Of a DNA stretch of 10,163 nucleotides, positions 1 to 6,071 are shown piece after piece. A model generated the notes under the pieces. It did not search any database, was not told the origin of the DNA, and worked only from the letters and a program-made list of their open reading frames with translations. The first letter of the stretch is position 1; every line of letters starts with the position of its first letter. The stretch is from positions 1 through 10,163 of the forward strand of contig CAIWRE010000552.1 of the NCBI GenBank assembly GCA_903914985.1, read 5' to 3'. The stretch is from an uncultured beta proteobacterium. Lineage in GTDB: Bacteria; Pseudomonadota; Gammaproteobacteria; Burkholderiales; Burkholderiaceae_C. The translations under genes and the position numbers were made by a program.

Positions 1-162
1 ACCCCTGTGGTGGTGCACGGTGTGCAGCAACTGGTGCACCCGCCGACGCACCTGGAGCGCTGGCCAAGCCAGGACCGCAACTCGCGGCTGGTGATGATCG
101 TGCGCGGACTGGTGCCACAGCGCATACAGGATTCGCTGAACCACTACCTGCAGACCTGTTGA
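1..162 (+). CDS. CobW-family GTP-binding protein, C-terminal fragment (5' end outside window)
   Basis: An open frame starts at base 1 and ends at TGA 160-162, giving the last 53 residues of a protein that begins outside the window. The fragment has the look of a CobW C-terminal domain: a HGVQQLVHPP stretch, then LERWP, then D-R-N-S-R-L-V-M-I-V-R-G-L, which matches the end of CobW/YjiA/ZNG1-type P-loop GTPases, where a strand with the pattern 'SRLVFIGR' follows a 'W' and a charged turn. Members of that family are metallochaperone-type GTPases, often for zinc or cobalt. The GTPase domain itself (Walker A, CXCC) is not visible, so the assignment rests on the C-terminal motif only. It is separated from the next gene by 180 bases containing hairpins and a promoter, so it is probably not part of the transporter operon. 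Confidence 0.7.
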   Translation, partial: TPVVVHGVQQLVHPPTHLERWPSQDRNSRLVMIVRGLVPQRIQDSLNHYLQTC

Positions 163-183
163 GCACCCGGATTGCCTGAGTTT

Positions 184-197
184 GGTGCGGTAGCACC
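184..197. repeat. Short hairpin downstream of the cobW-like gene
   Basis: A perfect 5-base inverted repeat, GGTGC (184-188) and GCACC (193-197), encloses a GGTA loop, with weaker flanking TTGG/CCAA complementarity. There is no run of T after it, so it is not a clear intrinsic terminator. It may help end the cobW-like transcript. Alternatively its GGTGC/GCACC half-sites could be part of an activator binding site for the sigma-54-like promoter further downstream. Function is inferred, the symmetry is seen. Confidence 0.35.
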
Positions 198-209
198 CCA
201 ACCGTGCAA

Positions 210-242
210 GCCTATCGTGCGCATTGCGCACCAAAAATAGGC
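210..242. repeat. Two-part imperfect hairpin / inverted repeat before the transporter operon
   Basis: The outer arms are GCCTAT (210-215) and ATAGGC (237-242). The inner arms are GTGCGC (217-222) and GCGCAC (226-231) around an ATT loop, with an asymmetric internal loop (C against CAAAA). As RNA this would be a 12-pair stem-loop. As DNA it lies about 100-130 bases before the predicted sigma-54 start, the usual distance for enhancer-binding activators, and it contains the half-site GCACC (228-232). It could be a terminator remnant for the upstream gene or a protein-binding site; no T-tract follows. Confidence 0.4.
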
Positions 243-282
243 GCCGCGCTGCCACAAAGCCCATAGCGCCTTACTTTTGTTT

Positions 283-292
283 GCAAGCTTGC
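283..292. promoter_or_regulatory. Perfect 10-base palindrome, possible operator
   Basis: GCAAGCTTGC is a perfect palindrome 51 bases before the ATPase start codon and about 50 bases before the predicted transcription start. A symmetric site here could bind a dimeric regulator, but a 10-base palindrome can also occur by chance and no specific family consensus is matched. Confidence 0.2.
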
Positions 293-298
293 CCAAGA

Positions 299-308
299 TT
301 GTGGACAA
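299..308. promoter_or_regulatory. Candidate operator for the GntR/FCD regulator (TTGT-N2-ACAA)
   Basis: TTGTGGACAA consists of the perfect inverted arms TTGT and ACAA around GG, with a further A on each outer side. FadR-subfamily (FCD) GntR regulators commonly recognise short palindromes of the TNGTNNNACNA / TTGTNNACAA kind. This site sits 34 bases before the first gene of the operon that encodes such a regulator (4628-5353), just upstream of the predicted -24 element. Binding would be well placed to block promoter opening. The site is seen; the regulator-site pairing is inference. Confidence 0.4.
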
Positions 309-314
309 AATTTT

Positions 315-330
315 TGGCACGCTGTTTGCG
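315..330 (+). promoter_or_regulatory. Sigma-54 (RpoN) type -24/-12 promoter for the transporter operon
   Basis: The sequence reads TGGCACG-CTGT-TTGCG. It matches the RpoN consensus TGGCACG-N4-TTGCW at every position except the final W, and the ten bases between the GG (316-317) and GC (328-329) dinucleotides are the required spacing. Placing C329 at -12 puts the transcription start near base 341, only about two bases before the ATG at 343, so a transcript from here would be almost leaderless. The GGTGC/GCACC half-sites at 163-167, 184-188, 193-197 and 228-232 lie at a typical activator distance. Confidence 0.55.
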
Positions 331-342
331 TAACAAAACTCC

Positions 343-1395
343 ATGAATGCAAGGTTCACCTCTTCCTCGGCCGCCATTGAACTTGTTGGGTTGACCAAGC
401 GCTATGCGCCGGGCGCCAAGCCGGCAGTGGACAGCATCAATTTGCGCATTGCGAGTGGCAGTTACTGCTGTCTGCTCGGGCCTTCGGGCTGCGGAAAGAG
501 CACGACGCTGCGCATGGTGGCTGGGCACGAAACTGTCACCGAAGGCGATGTGCTGCTCGAGAACCGCAATATCACCGACCTGCCAGCGGCGGCGCGTGGC
601 ACGGCGATGATGTTCCAGAGCTTTGCGCTGTTTCCACACCTCAGTGCCTTGGACAACGTGGCCTTCAGTCTCAAGATGAAAGGCATGGCCAAAGACGAGC
701 GATTGGCTCAGGCGCGAAGCCTGCTCGACCGTGTGGCCATGGGGCACTTAGCAGACCGCAAGCCGGCTGAGCTCTCAGGCGGCCAGCAACAGCGCGTAGC
801 GCTGGCGCGGGCATTGATCACTCAGCCCCGTGTGCTCTTGCTCGACGAGCCTTTGTCAGCTTTGGATCCTTTTTTGCGCATTCAGATGCGTGCTGAATTG
901 CGCCGCTGGCAAAAAGAATTGGGTCTGACCTTTATCCATGTGACCCACTCGCAAGAAGAAGCCATGGCACTGGCTGACACCATGGTGGTGATGAATCACG
1001 GCGTCATAGAGCAAAGCGGCTCGCCGCATGAGGTCTACAACCGGCCGGTGAATGAGTTTGTCGCCCGCTTCATGGGTGGCCACAACGTGATCGACACCGG
1101 CGCTGGAAAAGTGGGCGTGCGTACCGACCACATCGCGGTGGCCCCGGTCGCCGCGGGGCAGGAGGCTGGCCGTGCCGGTCCGCATGCCCAGTGGGCTGTG
1201 GTGTCCGACGTGGAATACCAAGGCACTTATGTGCTGCTGGGATTGCAAAGTCCGGGCCTGTCGCACACCGCGCACAGCACGGCGCAATGGTCGGTCATGC
1301 TGTCTGAATCCGTATTTGCCGCGCAGCCCCTGAAGGTGGGTGACGTGGTGCGCATGTCCTGGTTGCCCGAGGCGGAACATCCGCTGGCCGACTGA
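343..1395 (+). CDS. ABC importer ATP-binding protein, PotA-like (polyamine/opine family)
   Basis: This 350-residue ATPase energises the importer encoded by the next three genes and works at the inner face of the cytoplasmic membrane. All ABC motifs are present: Walker A GPSGCGKST (46-54), Q-loop FQSFALFPH (Q92), signature LSGGQQQ (144-150), Walker B VLLLDEP (164-170), D-loop SALD (172-175) and switch histidine H202. The ATPase domain is followed by a TOBE-type C-terminal domain (about 250-345), typical of PotA/FbpC-like carbohydrate, polyamine and iron importers. The length (about 350) is usual for the family. The start at ATG 343 is the only one that keeps the first beta strand (IELVGLTKRY). 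No clear Shine-Dalgarno precedes it, which fits a near-leaderless message from the sigma-54-like promoter. The solute cannot be read from the ATPase. Confidence 0.93.
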   Translation: MNARFTSSSAAIELVGLTKRYAPGAKPAVDSINLRIASGSYCCLLGPSGCGKSTTLRMVAGHETVTEGDVLLENRNITDLPAAARGTAMMFQSFALFPHLSALDNVAFSLKMKGMAKDERLAQARSLLDRVAMGHLADRKPAELSGGQQQRVALARALITQPRVLLLDEPLSALDPFLRIQMRAELRRWQKELGLTFIHVTHSQEEAMALADTMVVMNHGVIEQSGSPHEVYNRPVNEFVARFMGGHNVIDTGAGKVGVRTDHIAVAPVAAGQEAGRAGPHAQWAVVSDVEYQGTYVLLGLQSPGLSHTAHSTAQWSVMLSESVFAAQPLKVGDVVRMSWLPEAEHPLAD

Positions 1396-1465
1396 ATTGC
1401 ATTCTTATGCCGCTTGTTTTCCCTGTGTCCCACCCTGTGCTTCGCAAGAAGTTTTTTTCATCTCC

Positions 1466-1471
1466 AAGGAG
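1466..1471 (+). promoter_or_regulatory. Shine-Dalgarno site fixing the substrate-binding protein start
   Basis: AAGGAG lies eight bases before the ATG at 1480. This decides the start over an in-frame ATG at 1414, which would add 22 residues and bury the twin-arginine signal. Confidence 0.8.
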
Positions 1472-1479
1472 TTTTCCCT

Positions 1480-2766
1480 ATGTCGACTGATTCAAAAGAC
1501 GTTCTCACCACGGCTGCCCCGGTGCAACGCCGGACCTTGCTCAAAGGCACTGCCGGTATTTTGGCTGCGGGAGTGTTCCCAGCCGTACATTCCTCTGAAC
1601 CCATCGTGCTGCGCTACCTCGGTACAGCGGTGAATCAGGACAAAGAAATCGCCGAAAAATTCAAGGCCGATACCGGCGGCAAAGTGGTGATCCAGTATGT
1701 GGCTGTGACCACCGACGACGTGCTCAAGCGCGCCATCACTTCGCCCAACAGTTTTGATCTGTTGGACTCTGAATACTTCCAATTGCGCAACCTGGTGCCT
1801 ACCGGTAACCTGAAAGGTATCGACACCAAACGCATCAAGAATGCTGACAAAATTACCTCGGTATTCACCACCGGCAAGGTGGCGGGTAAGACGATTGGTG
1901 ACCAGGGCACTGCGCCCAAAAAGGTGATCTTCTTGGAAGGCGAAAAGTCAAAGACTTTCGCATCCAGCCCCACGCAGTACATGTCGCTCATCCCGACAAC
2001 TTACAACGCCGACACGCTGGGTATCCGCCCCGACCTGATCAAGCGCCCCATCAGCTCCTGGGCTGAATTGCTGAACCCTGAGTTCAAAGGCAAAGCCTCC
2101 ATCCTGAACATTCCTTCCATCGGCATCATGGACGCTGCCATGGTGGTCGAAGCCATGGGCATTTACAAGTACCCCGATAAGGGCAACATGACCAAGAAGG
2201 AAATTGATCTGACGATCAAGACCCTGATTGAAGCCAAAAAGCAAGGCCAATTCCGCAGCCTGTGGAAAGACTTCAACGAGTCAGTCAACCTGATGGCCTC
2301 GGGCGAAGTCGTGATTCAGTCCATGTGGTCGCCTGCCGTGACTGCAGTGCGCACCAAGGGCATCGCGTGCACCTTCCAGCCGCTCAAAGAGGGTTATCGC
2401 TCATGGGCATCGGGCTTCGGTATGCCCTCCACATTGACCGGTGCCAAGCTGGACGGCGCGTACGAGTTCATCAACTGGTTCTTGGACGGATGGGCCGGTG
2501 CCTACCTGAACCGCCAGGGCTATTACAGCGCCGTGCTTGAAACTGCCAAGTCCAAAATGGAAGCCTACGAGTGGGCTTACTGGATGGAAGGCAAGCCTGC
2601 CGCCAAAGACATCAAGAGCCCGCACGGCGACTTGCTCGCCAAGGCAGGTGAGACCCGCGATGGTGGCAGCTATGAGCAGCGCATGGGTGCAGTGGCCTGC
2701 TGGAACGCCTTGATGGACGAAAACGTCTACATGGTGCAGAAGTGGAACGAGTTCGTCGCTGCCTAA
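1480..2766 (+). CDS. ABC importer periplasmic substrate-binding protein, PotD/PotF-like, Tat-type signal
   Basis: This 428-residue protein should capture the solute in the periplasm and deliver it to the two permeases. The N-terminus carries a twin-arginine-like signal, QRRTLLKG (16-23), followed by a hydrophobic stretch (GTAGILAAGVFPAVHSS) and likely cleavage after it, so export may be by Tat as a folded protein. The mature part begins with the beta strand IVLRYLGTAV and shows the type of the SBP_bac_8/PotD superfamily: the SWAELLNPEFKGK stretch (the 'W-x-D-LxDPxxKGK' hinge region) and a tryptophan-rich C-terminal lobe (FINWFLDGWAGAYLNRQGYYSAV). Spermidine/putrescine, opine, thiamine and related solutes use such proteins; the binding residues cannot be assigned by eye. 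It is 84 bases downstream of the ATPase gene with its own strong ribosome site. Confidence 0.9.
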   Translation: MSTDSKDVLTTAAPVQRRTLLKGTAGILAAGVFPAVHSSEPIVLRYLGTAVNQDKEIAEKFKADTGGKVVIQYVAVTTDDVLKRAITSPNSFDLLDSEYFQLRNLVPTGNLKGIDTKRIKNADKITSVFTTGKVAGKTIGDQGTAPKKVIFLEGEKSKTFASSPTQYMSLIPTTYNADTLGIRPDLIKRPISSWAELLNPEFKGKASILNIPSIGIMDAAMVVEAMGIYKYPDKGNMTKKEIDLTIKTLIEAKKQGQFRSLWKDFNESVNLMASGEVVIQSMWSPAVTAVRTKGIACTFQPLKEGYRSWASGFGMPSTLTGAKLDGAYEFINWFLDGWAGAYLNRQGYYSAVLETAKSKMEAYEWAYWMEGKPAAKDIKSPHGDLLAKAGETRDGGSYEQRMGAVACWNALMDENVYMVQKWNEFVAA

Positions 2767-2811
2767 GCGCCGTACTTTGAACTGAAAACGGAAACAACGG
2801 GTGACCTATCG

Positions 2812-3726
2812 ATGAGCCAAGCCATCCCACCGTCACCCGCCGTTGCCGGAATGTCGCCGGGCCGCAGTATTGCGGCCTGGTGGCAGGCTCTGCCTTTGAG
2901 CCTGGTGTTTTTGTTGTTTTTTCTGGTGCCTTTGGCACTGGTGCTGATGGTGAGTTTTTGGGACTATAACCAGTACGAGTTGATTCCCGGGTTTACCTTC
3001 AAAAGCTATATCGCGGTGTTTGAAGGATGCGGCAGCGGCGACGAGATCTGCACTACCTTCAAGACCTATCTCTCGACCCTGAAGTTCAGCGCTCTGGTGT
3101 GGCTTATCACGCTGCTGGTGGGATTCACGGTATCGTATTTTTTGGCTTTCTGTGTGCGCTCCAGCGGCACGCAAACGCTGCTCTTCGTGCTGTGCACGAT
3201 TCCTTTCTGGACCTCTAACGTCATCCGCATGGTGTCCTGGGTACCCCTGTTGGGCCGCAATGGTCTGGTGAACCAGGCATTGGTCGGTGCCGGATTGGTT
3301 CATCAGCCGGTGGAATGGATGCTTTTTTCTGATTTTTCGGTGGTGCTGGCCTTTGTGCATCTGTACACCATGTTCATGATCGTGCCGATTTTCAATTCCA
3401 TGATGCGCATCGACCGCAGCTTGATTGAGGCCGCAAGTGATGCAGGCGCCAGCGCGATGCAAACGCTGTGGAATGTGATTATTCCGTTGTGCCGCACCGG
3501 CATCATCATCGGCTCGATCTTTGTGATCACCATCGTCATGGGCGACTTTGTCACCATCGGTGTCATGGGCGGGCAACAGATCGCCTCGGTCGGCAAAATT
3601 ATTCAAGTGCAGGCGTCGTATCTTCAGTTTCCGTTGGCGGCGGCCAACGCCATCATTTTGCTGGCCATCGTGTTGATGATCATCTGGGCGCTGACGCGCT
3701 TGGTAGACATTCGCAAGGAGTTGTAA
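2812..3726 (+). CDS. ABC importer permease, PotB-like
   Basis: This is a 304-residue integral membrane protein of the MetI/BPD_transp_1 type, one half of the transmembrane channel. A hydrophobic first helix (about 27-49, LPLSLVFLLFFLVPLALVL) is followed by a periplasmic loop and about five more helices (around 92-114, 121-143, 176-195, 229-250 and 277-295). The ATPase-coupling EAA loop is clear: EAASDAGASAMQTLWNVIIP (206-225), with the invariant glycine. The DRSLIEAA lead-in is typical of PotB. GGGTGA (2799-2804) sits seven bases before the ATG at 2812 and serves as ribosome site; an in-frame ATG at 2851 is possible but would remove only the cytoplasmic tail. It lies 45 bases after the binding-protein gene. 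Confidence 0.92.
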   Translation: MSQAIPPSPAVAGMSPGRSIAAWWQALPLSLVFLLFFLVPLALVLMVSFWDYNQYELIPGFTFKSYIAVFEGCGSGDEICTTFKTYLSTLKFSALVWLITLLVGFTVSYFLAFCVRSSGTQTLLFVLCTIPFWTSNVIRMVSWVPLLGRNGLVNQALVGAGLVHQPVEWMLFSDFSVVLAFVHLYTMFMIVPIFNSMMRIDRSLIEAASDAGASAMQTLWNVIIPLCRTGIIIGSIFVITIVMGDFVTIGVMGGQQIASVGKIIQVQASYLQFPLAAANAIILLAIVLMIIWALTRLVDIRKEL

Positions 3727-3727
3727 A

Positions 3728-4609
3728 TTGATTGCCGAAAAGCGCTCTGCGGGTTACTGGCCTCTGGCCTTGTTTTTTGCGGCCTTCGTTTTGTTTTTGT
3801 ACGGTCCCATGCTGGTGATCGTGGTGCTGAGTTTTCAGGGCCCTGAAGGCGGACTGACCTTTCCGCTGCGCGGCGTCTCGTTGCATTGGTTTTACAAACT
3901 GGCCGAAGGTCTGGGCGTGGTAGACATTGGCGCAGCTTTGCAGCGCTCTCTGGGACTTGGCCTGGTCGTGATGGCAGTCACGGTGGTTTTTTCAGTGCTG
4001 GCCGGCCTGGCCTTTCGCAAAAAATTGCGCGGCGGCAACCTGCTGTTCTTTGTGGTGGTGGCCAGCCTGATCATGCCGTCCATCATCGTGTCTCTGGGCA
4101 TTGGCCTGGAATTCCGATTGTTGGACTCGGCCCTCAAGTTTCTCTTCGGAGCCTGGGGCATGGACGATACCTTGGCCAACTTTGGCACCTCGCTGGGCTT
4201 GTACACCTCGGCATTGGGTGCGCACTTGACCTGGACGCTTCCATTTGGTCTGCTGATCATGTTTGCCATCTTCAATCGCTTCAATCCTGCCTATGAAGAG
4301 GCCGCGCGCGATCTGGGCGCCACACCCTGGCAAGGCTTTGCCCACGTCGTGCTGCCCTTGATCGCGCCGTCGGTCGTGGGCATTGGCATGTTCGGCTTCA
4401 CCTTGAGCTGGGATGAAATTGCCCGTACCTCCCAAGCCATCGGCGACGTCAATACCTTGCCGCTGGAACTGCAAGGCCTGACCAGCACGGTCACCACCCC
4501 GTCCATTTATGCCTTGGGCACGGTGACCATGGTGGTCTCATTTCTCGTGATGGGCTTGACCGTCGGCCTGGCACGCATGCTCGAGAAGCGCAAAAAGGCG
4601 GCGCCATGA
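3728..4609 (+). CDS. ABC importer permease, PotC-like (TTG start)
   Basis: This 293-residue second permease half pairs with the PotB-like subunit. The first helix is about 11-35 (WPLALFFAAFVLFLYGPMLV), with further helices around 77-96, 104-126, 156-182, 207-228 and 262-282. The EAA coupling loop is EAARDLGATPWQGFAHVVLP (191-210). The start is TTG at 3728, one base after the potB-like stop (3724-3726). AAGGAG (3715-3720), inside the end of the upstream gene, is seven bases away and supports this rare start codon and translational coupling. No ATG start upstream of the first helix is available in frame. The gene completes a four-part importer in the order ATPase, binding protein, permease, permease. 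Confidence 0.9.
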   Translation: MIAEKRSAGYWPLALFFAAFVLFLYGPMLVIVVLSFQGPEGGLTFPLRGVSLHWFYKLAEGLGVVDIGAALQRSLGLGLVVMAVTVVFSVLAGLAFRKKLRGGNLLFFVVVASLIMPSIIVSLGIGLEFRLLDSALKFLFGAWGMDDTLANFGTSLGLYTSALGAHLTWTLPFGLLIMFAIFNRFNPAYEEAARDLGATPWQGFAHVVLPLIAPSVVGIGMFGFTLSWDEIARTSQAIGDVNTLPLELQGLTSTVTTPSIYALGTVTMVVSFLVMGLTVGLARMLEKRKKAAP

Positions 4610-4627
4610 TCGCCTGGGTTCCAAGAC

Positions 4628-5353
4628 ATGTCTGAAACTGCTGGATGGACGGAGGAGGGCATTTACCAGCGCATGGTGCAAACCATCCGCGACCACCAGC
4701 TTCAACCGGGCACTAAGTTGGGCGAGGACCGGCTGGCCTCTGCCTTTGGCGTGTCGCGCACCCGCATACGGCCTGTGTTGGCGCGTCTTGCGGGTGAGCA
4801 GGTGGTCACCCTCACGCCCAATCGGGGTGCCACCGTGGCGCGGCCCACGGAGCAGGAAGCGCGCGAGGTGTTTCAAGTGCGCACACTGATTGAGCCCACG
4901 CTGGTCGCCGCCTTTATGGAGCGAGCGACCGACGCCGAATTCCACACGCTGGGCCAGTGCATTGCCCAAGAGGAGTCCGCCCGCATGCGGGGTGACCGGC
5001 ACCTGGCCATTCGATTGGCGGGAGAGTTTCACCTGCGCATCGCCGCCTTTGCGCAGCACGACACGCTGGGGCGCATCATGGGTGAGCTGGTGTCGCGCAC
5101 CTCGCTGATATTGATGGCCTATGGGCAGCCTGCTGCGCTGGCTGTGGCAGCCGCCACCAGTGCCTGCGGGTGTCATGACCACCGCGCCTTGCTTGATGCC
5201 ATGCGCCTCGGTGACCGCTCCCTGGCCGAGCTGCTGATGCAGGCGCACTTGCGCAGTTTGGCCGCTGAGTTGCGTTTTGCACCCGCGCGCGTGCAGGCGC
5301 CCGACCTGCAGGCTTTGTTTCGATCCAGCGATGCCACGTCTGCTGCTCATTAA
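4628..5353 (+). CDS. GntR-family transcriptional regulator, FadR subfamily (FCD domain)
   Basis: This 241-residue DNA-binding regulator probably controls the operon it sits in. The N-terminal winged helix (about 8-75) shows GEDRLASAFGVSRTRIRPVL (32-51) as the recognition helix-turn-helix and the wing NRGATVARP (65-73), hallmarks of GntR proteins. The C-terminal all-helical FCD domain (about 80-215) begins at VFQVRTLIEP. It keeps the usual metal- and ligand-site histidines: H135 in EFHLRI, H185 in HDHRALLDA and H207 in MQAHLRS. FCD regulators usually bind carboxylic-acid effectors and often repress. It starts 18 bases after the second permease without an obvious Shine-Dalgarno and overlaps the next gene by 23 bases. 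A possible binding site is the palindrome at 299-308. The effector is unknown but may be the imported solute or a breakdown product. Confidence 0.93.
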   Translation: MSETAGWTEEGIYQRMVQTIRDHQLQPGTKLGEDRLASAFGVSRTRIRPVLARLAGEQVVTLTPNRGATVARPTEQEAREVFQVRTLIEPTLVAAFMERATDAEFHTLGQCIAQEESARMRGDRHLAIRLAGEFHLRIAAFAQHDTLGRIMGELVSRTSLILMAYGQPAALAVAAATSACGCHDHRALLDAMRLGDRSLAELLMQAHLRSLAAELRFAPARVQAPDLQALFRSSDATSAAH

Positions 5354-6071
5354 TCCCAATACCTCGGAGTCGGTCAGTGCATTGCTGCTGCGCCATGCAC
5401 AGCAGGCGCTGGGCATTCAGGCGGAAGTCGAAGTGGTGACGGCCCGCTTTGGGGCGCCCTACATCGCGTGTGAGGCCAGCTTTGCTGTGGCGGGCCATGC
5501 GGTGCTGGATGCCTGGGCTTTTGCCTGTGCCGATACGCAGGCGCAGGCCAAGCCGCCGTTCGACGCAGTGCTGATCGCTTGCTTTGGTGACCCGGGCCTG
5601 CTGGCGCTGCGGCAGATCTGCCCTGTACCGGTGACGGGCTTGGCGGAGGCGGCGTTCTTGACTGCTGCACGCCAAGGGCGATTTGCCGTGGTGACCGGTG
5701 GAGCAGCCTGGGAGCCCATGCTGGCGCGCTTGGCGCACAGCTTAGGGTATGGTGAAACTTTGGCTGCTATCCATACCGTGGCCGCCAGCGGTGCGGAGTT
5801 GGCACGCGACCCTCTGGCTGCCCACGTCCTTTTAGGTGCAGCCTGCCAAGCCGTTGCACTTAGCAGCGGCGCACACTCGGTGATTTTGGGTGGTGCAGGA
5901 TTGGCCGGCATGGCCGAGGCGGTGCGAGCCCATGTGCCAGTGCCGGTGATTGACAGCGTGGCGGCGGGTGTTCAGCACGCATTCAGTCTGTGTGGGACTT
6001 CTGTGCAGTCTCAAGCAACATCACCCCTGTGGACGGGCGTGTCCCCTGAACTGGCTGCCCTAGGCGCTTAA
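5331..6071 (+). CDS. Asp/Glu/hydantoin racemase superfamily protein with altered second active-site position
   Basis: This 246-residue cytoplasmic protein belongs to the Asp/Glu racemase superfamily, closest in motif to hydantoin/allantoin racemases. The N-terminal strand and turn LLLINPNTSESV and the first catalytic motif DAVLIACFGDPGL (C84) are typical. In the family a second cysteine usually lies in 'LGCAGM/LAG'. Here the text is ILGGAGLAGM, so the cysteine position is G188 (GGT codon at 5892-5894; a single base change would give TGT). Normal two-base racemisation needs both cysteines. The protein may therefore do one-cysteine chemistry such as isomerisation or decarboxylation, as known for arylmalonate decarboxylase, or be impaired. 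The start at ATG 5331 fits the family N-terminus; a longer frame from 5277 adds 18 residues that do not. It overlaps the regulator by 23 bases and converges on the GGT-like gene. Confidence 0.85.
   Translation: MPRLLLINPNTSESVSALLLRHAQQALGIQAEVEVVTARFGAPYIACEASFAVAGHAVLDAWAFACADTQAQAKPPFDAVLIACFGDPGLLALRQICPVPVTGLAEAAFLTAARQGRFAVVTGGAAWEPMLARLAHSLGYGETLAAIHTVAASGAELARDPLAAHVLLGAACQAVALSSGAHSVILGGAGLAGMAEAVRAHVPVPVIDSVAAGVQHAFSLCGTSVQSQATSPLWTGVSPELAALGA

Noticed and set aside
226..245. Full NtrC site at GCGCACC-AAAAATA-GGCGCC
   Set aside because: The halves are seven bases apart instead of five and the right half matches poorly, so it is reported only as a half-site.
1440..1458. CTTC-GCAA-GAAG hairpin followed by seven T between the ATPase and binding-protein genes, terminator-like
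   Set aside because: The stem is only four pairs and half A-T, too weak for an intrinsic terminator; at most a mild attenuator. The operon continues downstream.
1414..1479. N-terminal extension of the substrate-binding protein from ATG 1414
   Set aside because: The strong AAGGAG eight bases before ATG 1480 and the twin-arginine signal right after it mark 1480 as the start; the extra 22 residues resemble translated intergenic DNA.
2833..3606. 257-residue open frame on the minus strand
   Set aside because: It lies wholly antisense to the PotB-like permease, is His/Gln-rich in the manner of an antisense shadow of a hydrophobic gene, and has no recognisable motif.
4538..5416. 292-residue open frame on the minus strand
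   Set aside because: Antisense to the GntR regulator and its flanks, with low-complexity Arg/Gln/Gly composition; the plus-strand genes here carry clear family motifs.
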